This document shows positions 23,171 to 33,299 of a DNA stretch of 64,000 nucleotides, piece by piece. Within the stretch, counting starts at the first letter, position 1. The number at the start of each line of letters is the position of its first letter. This DNA is from Hemileia vastatrix (Eukaryota; Basidiomycota; Pucciniomycetes; Pucciniales; Zaghouaniaceae): the NCBI GenBank assembly GCA_030280995.1, contig JASXTE010000001.1, positions 12,619,001 through 12,683,000 of the forward strand. The letters run 5' to 3'. The position numbers were made by a program, and so were the translations under genes. The notes beneath the pieces are model-generated. The model was not told the origin of the DNA. It did no database searches and saw only the letters and a list, made by a program, of their open reading frames with translations.

Positions 23171-23953
23171 GGGAAATGTAACAGTTGAGTGAAGAAAAAT
23201 GAGTATGGTAGAAGGAGGGATAGAAGAAATTAGTGGCATGGAAGCAGTGATGTTATTGAATAAACCAAGAAACACGAGTGATGAATATTTTGTGTAATTC
23301 GCAAATAGTGAATTTTTCGAAAAATGAGTGTGAAATGATATCATAAATTTGTGCAACTCAGAAGTAATATGCATGTAAGCGGGAGTTACACAACCGAACG
23401 AGTGTGGATGCTCTTACTACACATATAAAGTCTGTAGACTCAAAATTAGACATCATCTAACAACTTGAATTTGAACAACAACCTACTAACAATGCATATA
23501 TAACAATAATTAATTACTTTTCATAACAAATTATAAAATTGTAATACCCTTATAAAAAAACACTTTTTAAATAACAATTTATTAAATTCAATCATCATCA
23601 TTAATATTAACTTATAGGGTACCATTTTAAAGGTCTCATAACCAGGGATCAGATTTTAACAGCTAAATCTTATAAAAATAAAAGCTTCATAAAAACATAT
23701 TTTTCAATTATTTATATAACTTTTCTAAATACAGCTTCACTGTTGTGTTTTTCAACCTCATTATAAAGAACACAGATTCTACATCTCAACACTGCTACTA
23801 ACAAATAGTTTATAGGTTATTTCTTATCAAGTAGTGATTATAGCCTAGATAATTGTGAACTCTTTATTTACTTAAAGGGACAGGGTTTTCTTGGGTTTGT
23901 CCAACTCCCTTGGATTCTGCTTACAGCAAGACAACTGTAAGAGTCTTTCTACA

Positions 23954-24963
23954 ATGGTTGTTGTGTGCTCAGTTTGTGAGTTATACCAATTTTGAAAGTG
24001 GCTAGAACACTTTACCAGCCGCTGTACTTGATTCCACCCTATCTTTATGTTCTGCCTGTGCTCCCCACCCCTCATTATCTTATTAGATGCCCCTACTGCC
24101 CCTCCAGAATGGTCATCACTTCTCCATGTAACTAGTCCTTATTTGCCGCTCTTTCATACTCCTAGTTGGGTGAGATCGCAAGATAACATAATAAATATAA
24201 ACTATAATATACCGTATGTTTAGCTCTAGCTGCAGGAAGTTAATTATTTTAGTCATTGATTCAATGTAACTAAACATGTCAAAATCTACTTAAAATCACA
24301 AATAATTTGTATGTTTTTTGGTGAAATGAAGGTGACACACAAAATAGTTCTTGAAAATCGCCTTAACAGCTCAACCACATTGATGCAGTTAGTGCTATCA
24401 TAGTCCCAAAACAAAATTTTAACAACCAACACAGGGCATAAAAAGTGAAAACCAGGAGATTTGAAAGAGTTTGAAGTATAGCAAAGGAACATGAGTGTAT
24501 ATTTTTTTCAAATAAATCATAGATTAATAAGGCATTGATAAAGATCTCACCTGATGAGAGACATAGAAAATCATTACAGAACTATGTCTGTCTGTCTGTA
24601 TGTACAAGTACGTAGGAAGCAAGGCTAGAAGGCTCCATGGTGATTATTGCAGGGGGTCATGTGTGGCGAGGTAGAGTAGTAGATCAGCCATGAAGATATG
24701 TTTGAGCGTGTATTTTGATTACAAAGGAGGTAAAATAGAAAAATGTTCATGTAATGATCATATCATGTGCTTCATAAGCGTTTAGTCAGGCGAAAGAGGC
24801 AGGGGAAGGGGAAGGAGTGGTGACACATTCAGGAATCTTTTGATAATACAATAGCTGGATGTTTGAATAATGAGTGTTCGCCACTAAATTGCCATTCTTG
24901 ATGGGCTGAAATATTTTTCATTCTCATCTTTAATTTTCCTACAAGCACTCAGACTTTTCCTCA
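23954..24963. other. Intergenic region upstream of the peptidase gene
   Basis: About 1 kb between the Z LTR and the host start codon. No convincing ORF, RNA gene or repeat seen. It presumably holds the promoter of the peptidase gene. Confidence 0.5.
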
Positions 24964-27900
24964 ATGCCCTCTACTGGCCCTTTTATTGCGTCGACTCTAT
25001 TATTCTCATTTTTTGCCCTGTGGGTTTTGGTTAGAATGTTTTTATCTGCCTTGTTTTATTCTTTGTCTTGCTTTCACGCTCATCATGACCTTATATTTTT
25101 TCCAGTCTTTCTTCCATAGCTTTCTTTTTTCATTATGATCTTCCGGCCCCAAATCCTCTTCCACATCCCTTTTATCCTGATCTTTCTTTTTCTGAAACGC
25201 TAGCTCGAAAACACATCCAACATTGGGGTGAAAACATAGGCTATCGTATCGTGGGCACAAAAGAACTCGATGATAGCTTTGCTCATCTTGATCAAATTCT
25301 ACAATCTCTTAATGCTACTCGCTACACTGGACCTGGCATGAAGGAAATGGAAATATGGCATCAAACTGATAATGGCTCTCATCTGTTTGAGTTCATGGGA
25401 AAAGTAATACACTCTCATCTTTTGATTTCTTGTTAAATATGTATCTTTTTTCTGTTCTCTCTATCGTATTCATCTGAATTTTTTCTTTGCAGCTTGTTTG
25501 GAAAAAATACTTTGGCATCTCAAACGTCATTGTTCGCATTTCTGATCCTGATTGTCCAACTTCCAAAGAAAACGCTATTCTAATAAATGCACATCTCGAT
25601 AGTACACTTCCTTCTCCCGGTCCGCTTCCAGTGCCTTACACTTTTGCCTCGCCTGTTTCACTCAACAATTTATGATTTTCTTCTGGTTTAGGTGTGGCTG
25701 ATGACCTTGTGGGGGTGGCAGTTATGGTTGAGGCTATTCGGATTATGACTCAAACCTCTAAATGGCCTAAGCTATACAATAGCGTGATTTTCTGTAAGAT
25801 TTTCTCCATTGTTCTGTTTTCATCATTTTGACCTGCTTTCCTTTTTTCCATCTTTGATTATGGTATACGTGAGGGCATAGTATTTAATGGAGCTGAAGAG
25901 TCGCTTCAAGATGCTAGCCATATGTTTATCACACAACATCCACTTCGGCATGTGTGAGTATACCATTGGTTTATTCATGTTTTTTGATAGTATCCAAATG
26001 TTTAGCTAGCACACATAAATTTGGGGCAGCAACGTACAATGCTTCTTTTGGTTCCTTTCGGATATAGCATTGACGTTGTTTGCAGGTTAAGAAATGATAT
26101 GATAGGTTTTTGTCGAATATACCATTGATGTTGTTGCCGCTATCTTCTCTTTTTGTCTTGCTTATGTATTGGAAGAACTAGCTCATGATTTTTAATATGC
26201 TTTGACATCTTTTCAGTGTTCGTGGAGTCATTAATTTAGAGGCATGTGGTACGAATGGACCCGAAATATTATTCCAGGCTACCTCAGAAGAAGTAATTTT
26301 CGTGGATTAAAGATTTCTTAAATTTTATCAATAGCTAACCTTCTGACTGGTTCCTCGGTTCATCTGATGATTTTAGATGCTTGCAGCATACGCACAAGTT
26401 CCTCGTCCTTATGGCACTATTGTGGCTACTGAAGTATTCCAAACTGGTCTCATTTTGTCAGAGTGAGTTCCTTATCTGGGGAACCTTTTTTTTTTTTTTT
26501 GCTTCTCATGGCATGCTAATTTTTTCGACTTGAATCAGCACTGATTTCCGTCAGTTCGAGAAGTATGGCAACCTAACAGGCTTAGATATGGCCATCATGC
26601 AAAACTCATATCTTTATCATACTCGCAAAGATAGTCTTCCTAATTTACAAGCTGGGGCACTTCAGCATATGGGAGATAATGTCATGTCCCTCATCAAGTC
26701 TCTGACTTCTTCAGCTGCCGATCTTACGCACATTCACAAGTCATCATCCACAGTGTATTTTTCCATCTTGGGGGGAAAGCTGTTTCTGAAGTATTCAAAA
26801 TTGGCGGCTCTGCGTATTTATTCTACTATTTGTGTCCTAGCTTTTACCATCATCATCCGTCGAATTCAACCTGAATACAGGCGTCTATATATTTTTACTA
26901 CTTTTGCAGTAATACCAACATTGATTGCTTCTCTAATATTTCCAAATATTGTAGCTTATTTGATGGCCAACGTTTTACAAAAACCTCTTTCATGGTATCG
27001 ACAAGAAGTGTATCCAATTTTATTGTTCGGGCCCCCTTCTCTGTTAGGTGCTTTGTCAACACAGTATCTTGTCTGCCTTTTGGTGCAACGGCGGTATAAT
27101 CCAAAACCTACTGCGGACGTGATGACGCACGCTACCATGTGTGGTCTCTTGATGTTCTTTGCAATTACAAGTGTCTTGGGGGCCTTCATGAAAATTGGAA
27201 CAGCCTATATGGCAGCATTAGGATCGGTTTCGTTCTTCGGAGGTTTGGTAATCAATGAAGGTGTGCTCAGTAGAAACAATCAACCTCCACGCCTTTACTT
27301 GGCAACATATATGATTAGCTTGGTAAATAGCAATAAACTTATTGATATATTTTTTTATATTTCTTTTCACTCTCCGTTTTGTAGTTTTGGAAATACTGAT
27401 TTTATTTCTCATTTCGATTTAATCCGCTTAATTATGACTACATCAGGTGGTACCATCCATCATGGGGGTATCCGGAATTCTCTCGTTTTTAGACATGTTT
27501 GTTCCATTAACTGGTCGGATGGGCCATCAACCCCCTGTCGATCACATTATTGCGTCACTAGTTGGTGGTGTCAGTTTTAACATTTTTTCCATATATATAC
27601 CGTTCTCGCATCGCTACGGTATTCGTTGTCTTGGGCGCATTATTACTTATTTAGCGTAAGCTTGGCTTCAACGAAGTCCCCTCACTCAAAGTTACATTTG
27701 GATATGTAGTCACCAGAAAAAAATATCTGGCACCTGCTAGCAGGTTTTCCATCCCTGACTAAACTATGGTAGTTCAATTGGGGGGAGGCACCTGTTAGCA
27801 GGTGCCAAAAAAAATTTTCTAGTGAATCTATGTGATTTCTACAGGAAAAAATCAGGCGATTTATTTTATTTAACCCTTTTTCTCCCTTGATCTGCAAAAT

Positions 27901-28979
27901 ATAGGCTGGGATCAAGTGCGATATTCATAATTTTCGCCCATCACTCTTGGCTTGTTTTCGATCAAGCGCATCCCAAGAGACTCCCAGTTTTGTATATGGA
28001 AAACATCAGTGTAACACCGCCCAACTTTAGTTTGCACGTGGCAAGTTTGGACCCGGCTGCTGGGTTTTATGATTTAGTTAAAGACACAATACGTAATATG
28101 GGGGTACAAGGCCGTTTGGAATGGAACGCTATCGATGATGATATTCCTGATTGGGATGTGATATGTTGAGCACCATTTTTTAGTGTTTTGTTATTGGTAT
28201 AATTTAAATTGCAAAGAATTAATTCTTTCTATGTGCTTCCTTTCTATTTTTTATTATTTGAATTGCAGACCCAGTTTCCCAATTTCTTCAATCTTACAAG
28301 GTTCCTCTTCCTACCACTCCCGAAATCTATCGCTCACCGTGGACGGAAACCTTTAAAATCAAAACTATATCGAGCAAACTAGACTTCATCAAGCAAACTC
28401 GGTCTTTATCTATTCAAATTGAACACCCAGGTATAATTTGGTCTGTAATTGCTTTCACCGCCGATGTTGTCGAATGGGACTTACCCGAAAAGCCACCTCG
28501 TGGACCAAATGTTCGGCATCACGTGAAGGAGATCAGTGGATATAGAATCGATCGATGGGTTCTCGAGTTTACTATTCAATTAGATGAGGAAACTTTTGAA
28601 GTTGCTGTTAGAGATGAGCAAAGAGCTAAAGGCCAACGAGAATTGGAACCTAGAGATAAAGTTATTGATGGTAATCGCGGTAAACTAAGGATCGATTTTA
28701 GCGGGTAAGCTAAATTTTTATTATTTTTTTAAATATTTTACTACACATTAAAACGTATCCGACCAACAATCATATTGTTTTAATAATAACCATGTGTGAC
28801 TCTTTAGCCTCGATGAATTAGGACTTTTTCCAGCTAAAGCGGATGAAGCAGAACGTGCTGCAGCTATCAGCCAGCAACGTCGACCAGGAATGGATTTTTT
28901 TAAAAAGTTGGATGAACTTTTGCCAGATTGGACTGATCCAATTTTATTGAGTGCCGTGTCCAATGTCGCTTACATATAA
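24964..28979 (+). CDS. ERMP1/Pff1-type M28 membrane metallopeptidase
   Basis: Twelve exons: 24964-25019, 25106-25403, 25493-25619, 25692-25793, 25881-25953, 26217-26292, 26377-26462, 26539-27322, 27447-27655, 27905-28164, 28269-28704, 28808-28979. All introns are GT..AG; the sum is 2679 nt, 892 residues plus stop, close to the family length of about 900. An N-terminal membrane anchor (about residues 10-30) is followed by the M28 zinc peptidase domain. Metal and catalytic residues are present: His152 and Asp154 in AHLDS, Asp164/165 in VADD, Glu200/201 in GAEES, Glu227 in NLEACG, His300 in YHTRKDS. From about residue 360 several membrane helices follow, then a C-terminal lumenal-type domain with HPKRLPVLYMENIS. 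Relatives act in the ER or vacuole membrane. The donor of intron 3 is GTCCGC and exon 1 rests on frame and anchor only. This is the only host gene in the window. Confidence 0.93.
27720..27825. mobile_element. Foldback element in intron 9 of the peptidase gene
   Basis: 106 bp inside the intron 27656-27904. Inverted ends TCACCAGAAAA and TCACTAGAAAA (reverse), each followed by a palindrome CACCTGCTAGCAGGT type. No clear target duplication. It roughly doubles the intron relative to most neighbours. The palindrome resembles those of the MITE pair but with CACC in place of GACT. Confidence 0.65.
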
Positions 28980-29637
28980 GATAATGTATACTGATAATTT
29001 ATTGGCTTTATTAATTTGATATATGGAAAGAAAAAATAATCTAGAAAAAATTAGTGTTGGAAAATTTGCAGAATAGAAAAAGTTCATCTACTAAAGGGAC
29101 GTCATTGTATCGAATTGGAATCATCAAGAAGAAATTGTCATTGTCAACCAGAAATCATTCCAAAATTGCTAGCAGACATTTCTGATGTTTTAAAGCAGTT
29201 ATTTCATGTAATACAGCTCATAAAAACCACTATTTCTAATTTCAGTGTTTGTAAAAAAACATACCTATGATTTGAAGCCGCTCAAACGTGTATGCTCCAC
29301 TAAGTCAGTGCGAAATATGTAAGCTTCACGGAAATATTGTAGCTGACCCGACACAGAAAGCCATACTCCTTAGCAATCAAAATTCACATAAAGTCAATAT
29401 AATCCAAAAAAAATAGAAATGTTGAAACACTGTGAAGAGAAAGTAATTCTTCTAAACACCATGGGAAGCTCGAGAAGTGATGTTCCACATTTTCATTTTG
29501 TTTATGTTATAAGATCACCACAAAAATTGAAAAAAAATAAAATAAAATTTTAAAAATTTTAGATAAAAAAAATGAAAAAGAAATGAAAAAGAAAATTATA
29601 AAATAATTATAAAATAATTGAAAAGTAATTGACAAAA

Positions 29638-29684
<47 letters not shown>

Positions 29685-30059
29685 GAAATAAATTTTTAAA
29701 AAAAATTGATTTTTTTTTTTTTCTTTTTCAAATCGTTAAATAATTTTTTTTTTTTTTTAAAAAAAAAAGTAAAAAAAATTGAAAAAAAAAAAAAAAAAAA
29801 ATTGAAAAAAAAAAAAAAAAAAAAATTGAAAAAAATCTAAAATCTAAAATTTTAAATTAAAAAATTCAAAAAATTCAAAAAATTCAAAAAAAAAAACTTT
29901 AAAAAAAATTGAAAAAAAAAAAAAATTTTAAATAAAAAAATTTAAATAAAAATTAAAAATTTAGTTTTTAAAATTTTTATAGAAAATTGAATAAAAATCT
30001 AAAAAAAAAATATTTATAAATATAAAAATTTTAAAAATTTAAAATAAAAAACAAGGGAA
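28980..30059. other. Intergenic region with long A-rich low-complexity tract
   Basis: Downstream of the peptidase stop. 29540-30055 is nearly pure A/T with an uninterrupted A run of about 40 (29641-29682) and repeated AATTGAAAAA and AATTCAAA units. No gene. Confidence 0.8.
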
Positions 30060-30241
30060 TGTGTTAGGATTTGGTTGAAAGGTGAGGAGGAGCAGCACTA
30101 TGGGTGCCATGCAATTTAAGAGGATGAAAAGGGGACATTGCATAAAGGGATTTCATGGGGCAAGCACTGTGGAGTGCTCCTCATTGGACAACTTAAATAG
30201 TAATCCAGTTACTTCTTAGTCTCCTGTAGTTTTAACTCTCA
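30060..30241 (+). repeat. Possible left LTR of element D
   Basis: Begins TGTTAGGATTTGG and lies before a TGGTAGCCCAAAC stretch that could be a primer-binding site, with the element D gag ATG at 30396. The matching right LTR is not in the window, so the limits are a guess. No gene in 30242-30395. Confidence 0.35.
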
Positions 30242-30395
30242 CTGTTGGTAGCCCAAACATAGTCAGTCTAGTTAGTCTCACTACTGTATCAGCACAGTCA
30301 GTCCCATCTTAGGCTAACACTAGTGCTTGAAGTAGTCCACCCACTTAGGTCTTAAAATTTTGTCCAATCTTTAACTGGCATACTACAGAAAAATT

Positions 30396-30795
30396 ATGAA
30401 CCCCTCAGTCCAACCTGAAGCAGCACTACTGGCTGCAATGCAAGACCAGATGGAATGCTTTCTAAAAAAGAAATTTAGGCTCATGGAATTTCTTTCAGAG
30501 GAAGATCCCTTTTATTTCAGCCCTTCCAAAGCCAAAGTGCAGGAACCACCTGTCAAAGGCCCAAAGATTGCAGTCCCATCAATTTTCAATGGTAGAATAG
30601 GCCCCTGGGAAGATCTGTACACATTGCAAGTAAAACTTTATGTCCTGCTGAATACTCATTGATTCCCAGATGAGCAGTCAAAAATTAGGTTTTCAATATC
30701 ATACCTCACTGACAAGGCAGCATGCTGGGCAAGGCCATATACCAAAGAGCTCCTTGAAGATTTCAAGTCAGCAAAAACTTTTGGCCAGTTCATGT
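30396..30795 (+). pseudogene. Element D gag, 5' part
   Basis: ATG at 30396, MNPSVQPEAALLAAMQDQ, then KGPKIAVPSIFNGRIGPWEDL, the usual start of the gypsy capsid fold (fungal Tf/Cft-type gag). A TGA at 30660-30662 interrupts, and the frame goes on with SYLTDKAACWARPY to the C1 insertion point. See 43654-44160 for the rest. Confidence 0.8.
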
Positions 30796-31807
30796 TGTGG
30801 TCTTCCAACATTGGCAGGGGCCTTTGTTGTGTGTTTGGCGCTGTTTGTGCATGTCTTAATTGACATCTGTTGAAGAATTGGGTATTTTTCTGGTTTTATT
30901 CTGTGGATATTGGGACTGCGGTTTTAAGGGGTCAATTCCTCATTCTTCAGTTACAAAAGATAGCTGTTAATTTTGTTTTTCGTGTTTTACGGGCTAACCT
31001 TAAGTCTTAGGGTTAAGTACTTAGTACCATTGGATAGGGCTAATTTAGCTCTATATTTCATGTCTCAATGTTGTTATAGTATAATTCTGTGTTTTAAAGG
31101 TTTTAGTAGTTGTAGCTAATTTTTCTAAGTAGATTAGGTGTTTTTATTGGCTTTCTGGCTTCCGGGAGGCCGGGCCACTTCAGGCGGCACCTCCGACGTT
31201 GGGGGGCCCGCCCGCCTCTGTTTTAGAAGGTTGGGGAGTGCTTCTGGAGGGTTTTTATTCAATTTGGCTGGTACAGGTGCAAAATTTGTTGGTGTGCATG
31301 GGCTCTTAGATAGTGGTCTGTGTGTACATAGTGAATAAGACAGTTTGGGGAAACTTTAATTATCATACAACCATCCGGTGGTGATATCCTTGTTCCTCAC
31401 TCAGTTTTCACTGTTTTTGGCCACAATTGGCTGTGTTTGTTGAAAGGTTAGTTCTTTATTTAACTCAACTTTGGAAACAGGCTCTCTGGTATAGTCTTGC
31501 AAGCTATATCAAGTATTATTGCTGTCTCTGGTGTGGATTTGCAGCCTACATCAAGTATCTTTGCTTTCTCTGGTGTGGACATTGGTCTATATTTCAGTTC
31601 TTTGGTCTGGTAGTCTGTCTGGGGACCACTTTCTTGGCTCTTCAAGCAGTCAAGTGTGTTGAAAAAGGGGATTTAGCAAACAGGAACCAACTTACTTTAG
31701 CAAGTAAATATCACTCTATTTTTCTAAAGGGACAGGGGATTTTCTCTCCGGTTTTTCTTCAATTCCCTTGGTCAAGGCCTATAGCTAGTACTATAGGATT
31801 GTCTACA
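30796..31807 (+). repeat. C1 left LTR
   Basis: 1012 bp, TG...CA, colinear with 42640-43653 with few differences, and with the reverse of 55775-56867. It holds a GC-rich island at about 31164-31222 in otherwise AT-rich DNA. Small open frames inside recur in the right LTR but look incidental. Confidence 0.95.
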
Positions 31808-31811
31808 TTTC

Positions 31812-31828
31812 TGGTGCCCAACGTGTGG
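31812..31828 (+). promoter_or_regulatory. C1 primer-binding site
   Basis: TGGTGCCCAACGTGTGG, 4 nt inside the left LTR. It has the TGG start and the layout of a retroelement primer-binding site; the tRNA was not identified. Confidence 0.75.
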
Positions 31829-31898
31829 TAGAAATTGCTAGTTCTTTAGAATCTCTGTTTTTATTGGTTGGCTCTTTTTGGTGTTTGGGTCTGGAGGA

Positions 31899-33299
31899 AT
31901 GGCTTCTGGTTCCTCTATTCCTGTGGTGACTGACAGTGGGGGAGATGGTCCTCCTGCTGTGATGGTCATGGAGTGTGTAAGGATTAAAACTTGGGATGGT
32001 ACCAAGTTTAATGGGGAGGATGTCAAGTGGTTTCTGGAGAAGTATGAAACTGCTGCTGGTGTAGATGGTGCTTCTTATCTGAACATGGTGAAGCAGATTA
32101 TCTTCTTCACTGGTGATAGGGCAGTGGAGAAGGAGATTGTGGCCATGTCTGGTTACAAGAAGAGGGACTGGAAGTTATTATGTAGGGAGATGGTAGATAG
32201 ATGGGGTGTCAGGCTCACTATGGTGGATCTGAACAAGGTTGTCAGTGAATGGCAATCTTATGGTGGTGTTGGTAACTTGCATAGTTACAGAAAGTTTCTG
32301 CTACAGTTTGATCCTGTTGTGGAATACTTGGTGGAAGTGGAGGAGCTGGCACATGAAAATGCTGCCAAGGATGTTTTTTGGTCTGCCCTGGCTAGAAATG
32401 TCAGGATGGATGTGTTGAAGGAGCTGTCAAGGAAGGACTTGATGAAGACTCTTTCTAATGGAGACCAGAAGCTGCCATACTTGGATAAGGTGAAGGAGGC
32501 TGTTGAGGCCCATTTGAAGTTATTGGCTGTGGAAACCTATCAGGAGGGGTGTACCAAATATGTAAGCAAAGTCAGTGAGGCTTTGGCTGAAGAGGAAGTT
32601 AGGGTGAAGAAGGAGGAGAAGAATATGGTGCAGGTTCCCAAACAGGAGAGGGACCCAGTGGTGGAGCAGCTGGCTGATCTCACAAAGAAGCTGCATATTT
32701 TTGTTCAGGAGGCTAAGAAGGTCAATAAGGCACCTTCTCAGCCTAGAGATTTTGATAGGAGGGCTGGTAGGAGTGATCCTTGGGTCTGCTCTTATTGCAG
32801 CAGGAGGGGGCACAGGTCTAATGATTGTTGGGCATTGAACAGGGATGTGTCTGAAGGAAAGGTGGAATTTGATGGCAGGGTTTTCAATTTTCCTGATGGT
32901 TCATTTGTAAAGCCCAGTGAGGGGCAGGCTCCTGTTGATTTGGTCAGGAGAAGGGGTGGTATCAATCATAGGAGGCCAAGGTTTGGGGAGATTTTTGATC
33001 AGGGGAAGTCTTCTGGTAAGGGAGATGAAGATATCAAGGGAAAGGGGAAGGAGGTCAATAAGGTCTCTTTTTCTACTTCCTTTGGTGGTTTGGAGTTGTA
33101 TTCCTGTGGTGGACAGTCAAGTGGTGAATGCTTGGCTGGTGTTTATGATGTGGAAGCAGGGAAGGTGGGAAGGCCTAAGAGCAGTTCTCAGGCCCAACCA
33201 AAGCCAAATGCTTCAAAGGTGGATCCTAAGCTGAGTGCAGATAGGAAGAGGTACAGCAAAGAGGAGTCTACAAGATGCAGAAGGGTATGGCTGACATAG
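31899..33299 (+). CDS. C1 gag protein
   Basis: 466 residues from the ATG at 31899 (MASGSSIPVVTD), open throughout. Capsid-like middle part with WDGTKFNGEDVKWFLEKYE, then a CX2CX4HX4C zinc knuckle (CSYCSRRGHRSNDC) at about residues 298-311, and a basic tail. The family role is particle assembly and RNA packaging. The frame overlaps the next one (protease, -1 frame) by up to about 55 nt (33245-33299), so -1 frameshifting or reinitiation at the ATG 33275 is possible; no clear slippery heptamer is seen. Confidence 0.85.
   Translation: MASGSSIPVVTDSGGDGPPAVMVMECVRIKTWDGTKFNGEDVKWFLEKYETAAGVDGASYLNMVKQIIFFTGDRAVEKEIVAMSGYKKRDWKLLCREMVDRWGVRLTMVDLNKVVSEWQSYGGVGNLHSYRKFLLQFDPVVEYLVEVEELAHENAAKDVFWSALARNVRMDVLKELSRKDLMKTLSNGDQKLPYLDKVKEAVEAHLKLLAVETYQEGCTKYVSKVSEALAEEEVRVKKEEKNMVQVPKQERDPVVEQLADLTKKLHIFVQEAKKVNKAPSQPRDFDRRAGRSDPWVCSYCSRRGHRSNDCWALNRDVSEGKVEFDGRVFNFPDGSFVKPSEGQAPVDLVRRRGGINHRRPRFGEIFDQGKSSGKGDEDIKGKGKEVNKVSFSTSFGGLELYSCGGQSSGECLAGVYDVEAGKVGRPKSSSQAQPKPNASKVDPKLSADRKRYSKEESTRCRRVWLT

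Larger units (their letters stand above)
17750..23413. mobile_element. PIF/Harbinger DNA transposon
   Basis: A 5664-bp element with imperfect terminal inverted repeats (GAGCATCTCCACTTGTTTCGG against GAGCATCCACACTCGTTCGG on the reverse) and a 3-bp TTA duplication at 17747-17749 and 23414-23416, the hallmark of the PIF/Harbinger group. It holds two convergent genes: a Myb/NAM-type partner protein (+) and a DDE transposase (-). Between them lie inverted and tandem repeats and a solo LTR. Apart from one premature stop in the transposase and the solo LTR, it looks complete. Confidence 0.93.
17186..23953 (+). repeat. 3' LTR of element Z, split by the Harbinger element
   Basis: The LTR runs 17186-17749 and 23414-23953, about 1.1 kb. 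It starts TGTGGTATTT after a purine tract (TTGGGGGGAAGA) and ends CTTTCTACA. Element Y has the same start (TGTGGTAGCC) and shares GGATTCTGCTTACAGCAAG near the other end. C1 LTRs start TGTGGTC, end GTCTACA and share AAGGGACAGG and the CCAACTCCCTTGG block. The Harbinger element entered at TTA (17747-17749). Confidence 0.8.

Noticed and set aside
24000..24900. Possible upstream exons or a second host gene before the peptidase gene
   Set aside because: No frame with family sequence or good splice pairs; exon 1 with a membrane anchor at 24964 already completes the protein.
26898..27412. Minus-strand frames of 60-77 codons across the peptidase gene
   Set aside because: They are shadows of exon 8, which has clear family sequence on the plus strand.
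31427..31831. 134-codon hydrophobic frame in the C1 left LTR, recurring at 43273-43722
   Set aside because: It lies in the LTR and recurs because the LTRs are copies; it runs on into unrelated gag in the right copy and is reversed and broken in the solo LTR. Treated as chance.
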